In this document: positions 9,434-16,235 of the stretch, piece after piece | How the letters are laid out: each line of letters opens with the position of its first letter | Position numbering within the stretch: position 1 is the stretch's first letter | From: CAYQPF01 sp964419225 | Lineage (GTDB): Bacteria > Cloacimonadota > Cloacimonadia > Cloacimonadales > CAYQPF01 | Reading direction: 5' to 3' | Length of the DNA stretch: 36,012 bases | Assembly: GCA_964419225.1 (NCBI GenBank) | Contig: CAYQPF010000036.1 | Location: 1 to 36,012 of the forward strand | The notes under the pieces: generated by a model | Seen by the model: only the letters and a program-made list of their open reading frames with translations | Told to the model about the DNA's origin: nothing | The model's database searches: none | Made by a program: the position numbers and the translations under genes

Positions 9434-9949
9434 TTGTTTTTTGTAAAAACACATCGAATTGTTGAAATTAAATCAACCAGTAAAGCTAGGGTAAAGACTT
9501 ATCTAATAAACACACTTAAAAAAAGACTAAGTTGTAAAATTTTGCAGAGCAATGAAGAATTATCATTCGTTGACAATTCTTCATATTTTTTTAGAGGATC
9601 GAAATCTTCTATAGTAAGTGGAAAAGTAATTTTTTCTCCATTAAATAATAGGATAAAGATGGATATATTCTTTTACAATTATACTACAACAATTGTTATC
9701 CTAACTATGGTATTTCTTTTGTGTACTATTCCATATTTTATGTTAACAAATAACTCATCATCTGGATCAGTAATCGTCCCTTTCAAATGGAATTGGGAAA
9801 ATCTTAAACCACTTGTTATAGTCATAAGTATCTTTGGAGGATTTTATTTGTTTAATTACATAAGTATGAAAGAAGAAGTTGATGAAATAATAAAAAATAT
9901 TTTACTAATTGACGATAGTAGGGAAGATATTATAAAATGTTGCGACTAA
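9434..9949 (+). CDS. Small two-helix membrane protein, candidate immunity partner of the RHS protein
   Basis: This 171-residue protein of unrecognised family starts at TTG 9434, seven bases after AAAAAAGGAG, a strong ribosome binding site that fixes this unusual start. Residues 1-75 look like a small cytoplasmic beta-rich domain (SKARVKTYLINTLKKRL, then YFFRGSKSSIVSGKV). Two membrane helices follow, around TTTIVILTMVFLLCTIPYFML and PLVIVISIFGGFYLF, joined by a short polar loop, with a short charged tail. It begins 15 bases after the RHS stop codon. Position, small size and lack of a conserved domain fit an immunity gene for a membrane- or envelope-acting toxin tip, but this is inference from context only. 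Confidence 0.6.
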   Translation: MFFVKTHRIVEIKSTSKARVKTYLINTLKKRLSCKILQSNEELSFVDNSSYFFRGSKSSIVSGKVIFSPLNNRIKMDIFFYNYTTTIVILTMVFLLCTIPYFMLTNNSSSGSVIVPFKWNWENLKPLVIVISIFGGFYLFNYISMKEEVDEIIKNILLIDDSREDIIKCCD

Positions 9950-10086
9950 ATTTCAGAATTCCGATTTTTCTATATTTATATCGCCAATTATTAATGATAT
10001 GTATTTAAAGGAAATGAATATAATAGGAGAATAAAATTAATAAAGAAGTAAATAATTATGACTCATTACACAAAACTCCACAAGTT

Positions 10087-11070
10087 TTGGAAACAGGTTT
10101 CATTAATAATGAAATACCTGAAGTATATAAATTCAGTATCGATGCCAGAATTGGTGCCTTGCTTATTGATTGCTTAACATTAGGATTGATTGGATTTCTT
10201 TTAAGCACTTTTTTGAGTGGTGTTTTTACATATATGGGCAGGTATGGAACTCTGGTTGGATTTGTAATAACAATGCTTTATTTTGGGATTCAGAACAGTT
10301 ATTTATGTAAGGGTCAGACAATTGGGAAAAGAGTATGCAAAATTAAAGTGGTTGCCCAAAATGGAAACTTTCTTTCTTTAGAAAAGTCATTAGTCAGAAC
10401 ATTGATTTTGACATCTTCATTTTTTTTTCTGAATCTTATTCCTATAACTCTATGGATTATGTATACAGTTTTTCAATTTATTAATACAATGGTCGATATT
10501 GGGATAGTGTACTTTTTCCTTTTTAATCATAAGACCAGACAGTCTTTACATGATTTAATTTGCAAAACATATGTAGTGTCGAAAGAATCAGAACTTGAGA
10601 TTGTAAATCTCAGAATCAGTGATAAACACTATTACATATTCGGAACAATACTAATTCTTGTTTTAGCTTTTATTACATTTGGGCAGTTTAAAATGCACCA
10701 AAAATCATTTAGCCCTTACCATAAAGTGAATAAAGATTTAATAAGAATAGACAAAGTTTATTCGGGCAGCTTAAAAGTAGTTGGCAAACTAAATTCTCCG
10801 ACAGTATTTCCACCAGAAGAAGTAAAAATAACTTTAAGTATATATGGGAAACCAAGCTTTAATGAACTTGATTATCAGCGAATAGCATTACAGGCAGTAC
10901 AATATACATTCAAGGATTTTCCTGATTGCAAAAGTGCTGAGAAAGTTTCTGTTACAATAAATAGTGGATTCGATATAGGTATTTGGAGTCTTAGCTCATT
11001 TTATCCCATAACCAAGACTGTACCTGAATGGGAAGAAGAGTTGAAAAAACAAGAAAAAATCTCCCAATGA
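10087..11070 (+). CDS. RDD-family membrane protein with C-terminal extracytoplasmic domain
   Basis: The RDD domain spans roughly residues 10-170. It has RIGALLIDCLTLGLI in the first helix, GQTIGKRVCKIKV between helices, and NHKTRQSLHDLICKTYVV at the end, which is the family's characteristic Arg/Asp/Asp pattern. A further helix (HYYIFGTILILVLAFITF) leads to a soluble C-terminal domain of about 120 residues that I do not recognise. RDD proteins are polytopic membrane proteins of mostly unknown or transport-related role. The start is uncertain. TTG 10087 has no ribosome binding site, whereas an in-frame ATT at 10036 lies six bases after TAGGAGA, and the reading frame stays open back to a TAG at 10024. 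The ATT start would add 17 residues. The gene may belong to the RHS operon; a role in immunity or export of the toxin cannot be judged. Confidence 0.75.
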   Translation: METGFINNEIPEVYKFSIDARIGALLIDCLTLGLIGFLLSTFLSGVFTYMGRYGTLVGFVITMLYFGIQNSYLCKGQTIGKRVCKIKVVAQNGNFLSLEKSLVRTLILTSSFFFLNLIPITLWIMYTVFQFINTMVDIGIVYFFLFNHKTRQSLHDLICKTYVVSKESELEIVNLRISDKHYYIFGTILILVLAFITFGQFKMHQKSFSPYHKVNKDLIRIDKVYSGSLKVVGKLNSPTVFPPEEVKITLSIYGKPSFNELDYQRIALQAVQYTFKDFPDCKSAEKVSVTINSGFDIGIWSLSSFYPITKTVPEWEEELKKQEKISQ

Positions 11071-11148
11071 AATTTTGCTTGAGATTCCCAAGTTATTAGG
11101 TACTCAACTTTTCCATAAATACAGAGCGATAAAACCATGAGGTGCTAA

Positions 11149-14076
11149 ATGAGAATAATTATAATTGTTTTGCTATTGTTAATATATGCGAATTGTTTTG
11201 GACAGTTTGCCTGGGAAGAGCCTGTTTCTTTGTTTTCACAGACAAATTATACTGTCGGAAATTTAGTGCGGACTGGAAACAGTGTATTCTTTCCTTTTAT
11301 GACAACCGGGGCTAACGGAGAATATGATATATACTTACATAAAGTGAACAGTTCAGGAAATCTTGTCTGGCCCAATGGCTTAGTCGCTGACAATAAACCG
11401 GGGAATCAATGTGAAGCTTCACTTATCTCGACAACAGACGGCTACTTGATTTTGGTTTGGAAAGATACTTCACAGGATCTTGCTGGAGATATTTACATAC
11501 AGAAGTTTGATGAAGAAGGACAACCTTTGTGGACCGAAGGAGGAATACCTCTGTGTAATACAACTGCCGGACAAAGTGATCCCCGAATAGTGTCTGACAA
11601 TACAGGCGGAGCATATATAGTATGGCAGGACGAAAGAGACAATGGTGAAGATATATATGGAGCACATTTGAATAATACTGGGGAGAATCTTTGGGATGTC
11701 AATGGTATATTGATTTCAACGTGCAATTTTAATCAGGTTAAAAGCTTAGTTTGTCTTTCTGATAATTCACTTGTTTTGGGAATTCATGGTGCAGAGAACA
11801 GTGAATATTCTGTTCAGACAGTAAATGAACTACGAAAAATCACTACTGAAACAGTTCAAACTGTATGTCAAATAGCTGATAGTACAGGAGCTTTCATTAT
11901 AAATGAGATATGCTTACTTAGTTCCGAAAATTTAGCAGTATCATTTAAAACTGAGAATTCAAACAACAGTCTTAATTCGAGCAAAATTATCTGCTTTACT
12001 CCTGCATTAGATAGTTTGTGGTCTTCAAATATAACTGGAACAGATTTATCTATGTTTGCCCAGGAGAATAATGAGTTGATAGTGCAGTATAAAGTCTGGA
12101 GTTATTACCCTACTTGGAATGCACAGAAATACAGCAGCAGTGGAACTATTTGTTGGGATAGTTATGGAGCAGTTCTACAGGGTTTTAATCCTGAATATGA
12201 TGGTTGGATTAATTGGCAGGGATGTTTAGTTACTAAAATAAATGGAGATTATCAAATAAGTTATTCTCAAGTTTCTGTATTAGGTTTATCTCCCTGTACG
12301 ACGAAATTGAGAACAATAAAAGTTACGGAACAAGGCATAGTTGTCGGGAGTTTTTTAAATACTTCAGAGTTTGGGAATCCCAAATCAGTTATTGTTTTAA
12401 ATGAGAAAGTATTTGCCTTATATATAGATGAAAGAGCACCGCACAATTCCTGGCTGACAAGTTATAATGTGAATTTTCTACAGCAAATAAATCAAATTAA
12501 TTTAAGCAATACAAATGAGATCAACAACATTGAAGATTATTATTTTGTCCCAGGCTCACCGGGATGTGAGGTTTTTTATGAAGATCGGGCAAATTCAGCC
12601 AACCGACATTCAAATAAGTATTATTTGCAGAAGCTTTCATCAACCGGTAATATGACATATCCATCACCCGGATATCTCCTTTATTCAGACACAGGATATA
12701 AGCATAATACGTATGAATTTCATAAAACACCAGATAACTATTATTCTTTCAGTAATTACTCCCTTTACGATTATCCCTATTCTTATCAAATGTTTGAATA
12801 TAAGAATTGGTTATTTAATCAGGAGTTGGTTCAAACAGATTCCCTTAGTTTGTCAGACATGCCCGATAGTAGTTACTTTGGTAATTTTACGATGATCAGG
12901 GGACGTGATTATTCTTGGCTAAGTTATAGACTCGGAAATAGTACATATCTAAATCGGACTGATGCGTCTCAATTTCTTTGGACAATTAACACAAGAATAT
13001 TGTTTTCTTATGGAACCTTACTAAATCTGAGTGACGGGTATTATATTGGAGAAAGGAATTTAGACACACGTTATTTATTCATAAACAGATTCAATGAGTT
13101 AGGGAATCCTATTGCTGAATGGCCTCAGGCAGGAATAGTTTTAGATTCCCTGTCCGCTAATACAGATTCCAATATCAGAACATTAACTGTACCCTTAGAT
13201 CAGGGATATTTTGTATTATGGCAAACAACTACTAATTCTGTGAATTCAATAAAAGCAAAGTGCATAGACAAAGCAACCGGAATTGAGTTATGGAGTAATG
13301 CAGATTTTCTTTCAGGGAGTATTTCTGATATCAAAATCACAGAAATTGACTCTGTTAGCTTTCTGCTATCTTACATTAAGGATGAAGGGGGGGGGGAGAA
13401 TTTGGTCGCCTCGAAGTATTTATGGAACGGTTCCAGTATAGAAGTAGATCCGGACTATTCAGAGATGAATGTCATATCTGCAACAGAAATTGGTGAATAT
13501 TGTTTAATGCAGAGTGGTTCCAGATTCATTTATGCCTGGCAGCAATATCAAAATAGATACGAAAAAGTATTTTTAAAAGCTATAACGACTCTGGATGAAA
13601 CTTTACCCTACCCGGATGGATTGAATTTATCTAATCTTGATGGAGATCAGCATTCGGTAAAGTTTACGAAAGATTCCAGAGGTTTTATTTATATCAGTTG
13701 GCTAAGGAGTCTCCCGGAAGTCAATAAAAACCAATTATTAGCAATGCGGCTTAATCCAATAGATTTTGTGGCAAATAGCAATAATGAAGTACCTGTTACA
13801 AATTTCACACTGAGCCAGAATTATCCCAATCCCTTTAACCCTGAAACCACAATTTCCTTTAGTATTCCTATTGATGGCAAAGTTGAATTGGCAATCTACA
13901 ACATCAAAGGGCAGAAAGTAAAAACACTGATAAACGAAAACAAGTTACAAGGTCGTCACACTGTGGTCTGGAATGGAAGAAATGAAACTGGTAAAATGGC
14001 CGCATCAGGCATATATTTTTATAAATTAACCTCAGTTGGAAGGACGCAAGTGAAGAAAATGTTGCTTATGAAGTGA
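11149..14076 (+). CDS. Large secreted beta-propeller-like protein with C-terminal sorting/FlgD-like domain
   Basis: This 975-residue protein starts with a signal peptide (MRIIIIVLLLLIYANCFG, residues 1-18). The body repeats blocks such as GGAYIVWQDERDNGEDIYG and GYLILVWKDTSQDLAGDIY, a pattern typical of beta-propeller surface proteins in this group. From about residue 884 it ends with SQNYPNPFNPETTISFSIP, VELAIYNIKGQKVKTL, GRHTVVWNGRNETGK and ASGIYFYKL, a C-terminal domain widely used for secretion and surface attachment in FCB bacteria (type A T9SS-like or FlgD Ig-like). GAGGTG precedes ATG 11149. At 13387-13396 the gene contains a run of ten G bases coding three glycines. Loss or gain of one G would stop translation at 13439 or 13494 respectively and remove the sorting domain. 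Its exact cargo function is unknown. Confidence 0.8.
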   Translation: MRIIIIVLLLLIYANCFGQFAWEEPVSLFSQTNYTVGNLVRTGNSVFFPFMTTGANGEYDIYLHKVNSSGNLVWPNGLVADNKPGNQCEASLISTTDGYLILVWKDTSQDLAGDIYIQKFDEEGQPLWTEGGIPLCNTTAGQSDPRIVSDNTGGAYIVWQDERDNGEDIYGAHLNNTGENLWDVNGILISTCNFNQVKSLVCLSDNSLVLGIHGAENSEYSVQTVNELRKITTETVQTVCQIADSTGAFIINEICLLSSENLAVSFKTENSNNSLNSSKIICFTPALDSLWSSNITGTDLSMFAQENNELIVQYKVWSYYPTWNAQKYSSSGTICWDSYGAVLQGFNPEYDGWINWQGCLVTKINGDYQISYSQVSVLGLSPCTTKLRTIKVTEQGIVVGSFLNTSEFGNPKSVIVLNEKVFALYIDERAPHNSWLTSYNVNFLQQINQINLSNTNEINNIEDYYFVPGSPGCEVFYEDRANSANRHSNKYYLQKLSSTGNMTYPSPGYLLYSDTGYKHNTYEFHKTPDNYYSFSNYSLYDYPYSYQMFEYKNWLFNQELVQTDSLSLSDMPDSSYFGNFTMIRGRDYSWLSYRLGNSTYLNRTDASQFLWTINTRILFSYGTLLNLSDGYYIGERNLDTRYLFINRFNELGNPIAEWPQAGIVLDSLSANTDSNIRTLTVPLDQGYFVLWQTTTNSVNSIKAKCIDKATGIELWSNADFLSGSISDIKITEIDSVSFLLSYIKDEGGGENLVASKYLWNGSSIEVDPDYSEMNVISATEIGEYCLMQSGSRFIYAWQQYQNRYEKVFLKAITTLDETLPYPDGLNLSNLDGDQHSVKFTKDSRGFIYISWLRSLPEVNKNQLLAMRLNPIDFVANSNNEVPVTNFTLSQNYPNPFNPETTISFSIPIDGKVELAIYNIKGQKVKTLINENKLQGRHTVVWNGRNETGKMAASGIYFYKLTSVGRTQVKKMLLMK
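13387..13396 (+). repeat. G10 homopolymer inside a surface-protein gene
   Basis: Ten consecutive G bases sit in frame as GGG GGG GGG G in an otherwise AT-rich gene. With nine Gs the frame meets TAG at 13439-13441. With eleven it meets TGA at 13494-13496. Either change removes about 210 residues including the sorting domain. Tracts of this sort are classic phase-variation sites, but a sequencing or assembly length error is also possible. Confidence 0.6.
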
Positions 14077-14122
14077 CGAGTAACGTGTGATGTGTGACGA
14101 TGTAAACAGTGACGAGTAATAT
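14073..14122 (+). repeat. Period-7 tandem array starting at the stop codon
   Basis: Heptamers GTGACGA, GTAACGT, GTGATGT, GTGACGA, TGTAAAC, then after one extra base GTGACGA and GTAATAT. The gene's stop codon (14074-14076) is part of the first unit. Confidence 0.6.
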
Positions 14123-14127
14123 AAACG

Positions 14128-14150
14128 GGTGCAAGATATTGCACCTTTTT
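14128..14150 (+). terminator. Intrinsic terminator
   Basis: The 7-bp stem GGTGCAA/TTGCACC has the loop GATA and is followed directly by TTTTT. It lies 52 bases after the stop codon of the secreted beta-propeller-like gene and closes the accessory block. Confidence 0.85.
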
Positions 14151-14558
14151 AATGAAACAGATCGAGGATCACCGAAGTCTCATCGGTTCAAAAGGCAGAC
14201 TATTTTGAATCATATTACCAATTCTGTCTTTAAGGATGACGCACATAACAGAATTTCCTTGACTCCTAAAATCTCTTTACTGTTTTAGGTTAAAGTTGTA
14301 TTAATATAATACTGACTTGTTCTCAGTTTTACTAATGTCTGGTACAGGAGATGGTATGATTAGAAGATTTAGAAAAGATTGGTTAAACCTGACTTGTGCA
14401 GTAGATGACAGATGGATAAGCTCAAGATTTTGTGGAATAGTGACTTACAGATTTGCAATGTCATATTCTTTAATATTTCGAGCAAATCTCGAAAGTCAGC
14501 TAAACGCAAAAGATTCGCTTAGACACTGTGCAGCTACTGCATAAGTTAGGTTAAAAAA
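14151..14558 (+). other. Long untranslated leader before the pilus ATPase
   Basis: This stretch lies between the terminator and the PilB-like gene. An open frame at 14317-14544 has no ribosome binding site and resembles nothing I know, so I leave it out. The last 120 bases fold into three consecutive hairpins (separate entry). A TATAAT-like box at 14305-14310 has no good -35 partner. Confidence 0.5.
14442..14541 (+). promoter_or_regulatory. Candidate structured RNA leader upstream of the pilus ATPase
   Basis: Three stems follow one another. GACTT (14442) pairs with AAGTC (14493), and coaxially AGATTTGC (14449-14456) with GCAAATCT (14482-14489). CTAAACG (14500-14506) pairs with CGCTTAG (14516-14522) with one mismatch. 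TGCAG (14529-14533) pairs with CTGCA (14537-14541). The set ends 17 bases before the ATG. Short words (GCAAA, CGAAAG, ACGCAAAAG) vaguely recall a c-di-GMP-I riboswitch core, but the pairing does not match and I do not claim it. Confidence 0.3.
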
Positions 14559-15689
14559 ATGTCTGTAATTCAGTATATAAACAAGCTGATTAATAATGCT
14601 ATAGAGCAGGATGTCAGTGATATTCACCTGGAACCTTTCGAGAAAAAGTACAGAATCAGATACCGGATCGACGGAGAATTACGTATTGTCTCAGAACTAC
14701 CTGTTGCTCAAAAAGATGAACTGATTTCCCGTATCAAAATCATGTCTAATCTGGATATATCCGAAAAAAGAAAACCGCAGGATGGTAAAATTGTCTATGA
14801 ATACAAAGACTATCAGGTGGATATCCGGGTTTCTTTTTTACCTACCAATTATGGTCAGAAGACCGTCTTGAGAATATTAGATAAACACCGTCAGAAATTC
14901 ACTCTGGAATCTTTAGGTTTTTCCCCTGAGATGCTGGAGATAATTCATAAAACCATGAAACTGCCCCACGGTATGATTCTGGTCACAGGCCCTACCGGAA
15001 GCGGGAAAACATCTACTCTCTATTCCGTCCTTAGTGAACTGAACAAAGCTCAAACCAATATTACAACCATTGAAGATCCAATTGAATACCACATCGAAGG
15101 GGTAAATCAAACACAGGTTAAAGAAGATATCGGGTATAGTTTTGCCAATGCACTGAGAGCGATTCTGCGGCAGGATCCCGATGTGATCATGGTCGGAGAG
15201 ATCAGAGACTATGAAACTTCCGAAATAGCTATCCGTTCTTCCCTGACAGGTCATTTGGTTTTATCAACTTTGCATACAAATGATATCATTTCTACAATTA
15301 CCCGTCTTTTAGATATGGGAGTGGAGAAATTCCTTTTGGGAAGCTCTTTAAGAGTTATCGTTGCCCAAAGATTAATAAAAAAGATATGTACCCATTGCCG
15401 GGTAGAATATATCCCGTCTGAAACCCTTTTAAAAGAACTGGATTTAAGTTCTGAAAAGATATACTATCAGGGCAAAGGATGCCCGGAATGTAATCAGTCA
15501 GGCTACAAAGGCAGAACTGCCATTGCCGAAATACTCTACATCACTGAAGAAGTTGCTGATATCATCTCACATGGAGACTATAAAAAAGAGTTGAAAAACA
15601 GAATAACAAGTTTGAAACATTCAGCTCTGGAAAAAGTCTATGAGGGAGTTACTACTTTGGATGAGATTTATAAGAAAGTGCTAATTTAA
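14559..15689 (+). CDS. Type IV pilus / type II secretion assembly ATPase (PilB/GspE family, short form)
   Basis: This is the hexameric cytoplasmic motor that powers pilus or pseudopilus extension. All catalytic motifs are present: Walker A GPTGSGKT (about residues 144-151), Asp box TIEDPIEYH (about 169-177), Walker B DVIMVGEIRD (about 208-217) and His box STLHTND (about 236). The C-terminal zinc tetracysteine is CTHC (277) with CPEC (308), which marks PilB/GspE rather than PilT. The protein is 376 residues, whereas usual PilB/GspE proteins are about 500-570. The N-terminal MshEN/N1 domain is missing and an in-frame TAG at 14547 rules out a longer product. It starts directly at the N2 domain (DIHLEPFEKKYRIRYRIDGEL). 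It therefore probably docks to the inner-membrane platform differently from full-length homologues. The remaining assembly genes follow downstream after a repeat-filled gap. Confidence 0.92.
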   Translation: MSVIQYINKLINNAIEQDVSDIHLEPFEKKYRIRYRIDGELRIVSELPVAQKDELISRIKIMSNLDISEKRKPQDGKIVYEYKDYQVDIRVSFLPTNYGQKTVLRILDKHRQKFTLESLGFSPEMLEIIHKTMKLPHGMILVTGPTGSGKTSTLYSVLSELNKAQTNITTIEDPIEYHIEGVNQTQVKEDIGYSFANALRAILRQDPDVIMVGEIRDYETSEIAIRSSLTGHLVLSTLHTNDIISTITRLLDMGVEKFLLGSSLRVIVAQRLIKKICTHCRVEYIPSETLLKELDLSSEKIYYQGKGCPECNQSGYKGRTAIAEILYITEEVADIISHGDYKKELKNRITSLKHSALEKVYEGVTTLDEIYKKVLI

Positions 15690-15773
15690 AAGGATTGAGT
15701 GTTGAGGATTTAGGATTAAGGAGAATGGAGAAAGGATTAAGTTGGCAGGATTAAGGATTGAGGAATGAGTGGA
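15690..15773 (-). repeat. Period-7 tandem array (NAGGATT type), 12 units
   Basis: Heptamers run in register from the base after the stop codon: AAGGATT, GAGTGTT, GAGGATT, TAGGATT, AAGGAGA, ATGGAGA, AAGGATT, AAGTTGG, CAGGATT, AAGGATT, GAGGAAT, GAGTGGA. This is the reverse complement of the AATCCTN family. Confidence 0.8.
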
Positions 15774-15878
15774 GGAAAAGGATATTTTTCTCTTTCCTGC
15801 TGGCACCTGACACCTGGCACCTTTCTTTAATCTGTGACATCCTTTAATCCGTGATTCAGAAGGATTCAAGAGCCGCTT

Positions 15879-15915
15879 CCTTCTCTTCGCAAGAGAAGGA
15901 TCAGAGGATGAGTTG
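15879..15915. repeat. Hairpin repeat with GGATCAGAGGATGAGTTG tail
   Basis: A 9-bp stem CCTTCTCTT/AAGAGAAGG has loop CGC and is followed by the conserved tail. The loop context CTTCGCAAG is identical in four copies of this window. Confidence 0.75.
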
Positions 15916-16007
15916 AAAAGGTATTAGTGTGGGAAAGGAAAATCCACTTTTCGAGAATATTTAGCATAGATATTCAGGATTGAGCAGAAGGAATTCCAGC
16001 TTGTAGG

Positions 16008-16087
16008 GAACGGTTCGAAACCGTTCAGCAGAACATAGTCCTTTCACCTCCTTCCCTTCGCAAGGGAAGGATCAGAGGATGAGTTGG
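16008..16087. repeat. Composite two-hairpin repeat, copy 1
   Basis: The first hairpin is GAACGGTT-CGA-AACCGTTC (16008-16026). After a spacer containing AGTCCTTTC comes the second hairpin CCTTCCCTT-CGC-AAGGGAAGG (16050-16070) and the tail GATCAGAGGATGAGTTGG. The same order and spacing recur at 21231-21312. Confidence 0.75.
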
Positions 16088-16100
16088 GTGGAAGTCACTA

Positions 16101-16170
16101 AATCCCCAATCCTCAATCCTTAATCCTTTCTCCTAACTCCTTAATCCTATGTGCTGAATCCTTTCTATTC
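16101..16170 (+). repeat. Period-7 tandem array (AATCCTN type), 10 units
   Basis: Heptamers AATCCCC, AATCCTC, AATCCTT, AATCCTT, TCTCCTA, ACTCCTT, AATCCTA, TGTGCTG, AATCCTT and TCTATTC run in one register. Confidence 0.8.
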
Positions 16171-16235
16171 TCATGGGAAGGATCAGAGGATGAGTTGGAA
16201 TGCTGAGTTGAAATAAGTTGTAAGTGAGGAAAAGA

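Larger units (their letters stand above)
15690..16235. repeat. Mosaic repeat gap inside the pilus locus
   Basis: No gene lies between the ATPase and the secretin. The gap opens at the stop codon with a period-7 array (15690-15773), then a CACCTGA heptamer stretch (15801-15822). Three hairpin-plus-tail repeats follow at 15879-15915, 16050-16087 and a degenerate one at 16161-16198. A second hairpin type lies at 16008-16026 and a forward AATCCTN array at 16101-16170. The first and last heptamer arrays are in opposite orientation, so the transcript could fold back on itself. Confidence 0.75.

Noticed and set aside
10058..10177. Short frame starting at ATG 10058 before the RDD gene
   Set aside because: Thirty-nine codons in another frame, no homology; the RDD frame is open throughout.
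14442..14541. c-di-GMP-I riboswitch
   Set aside because: Only short words match the class; the P2 GNRA-type hairpin and core pairing are not present.
14317..14544. 75-residue open frame in the pilus ATPase leader
   Set aside because: No ribosome binding site, no recognisable family, and it overlaps the stem-loop series.
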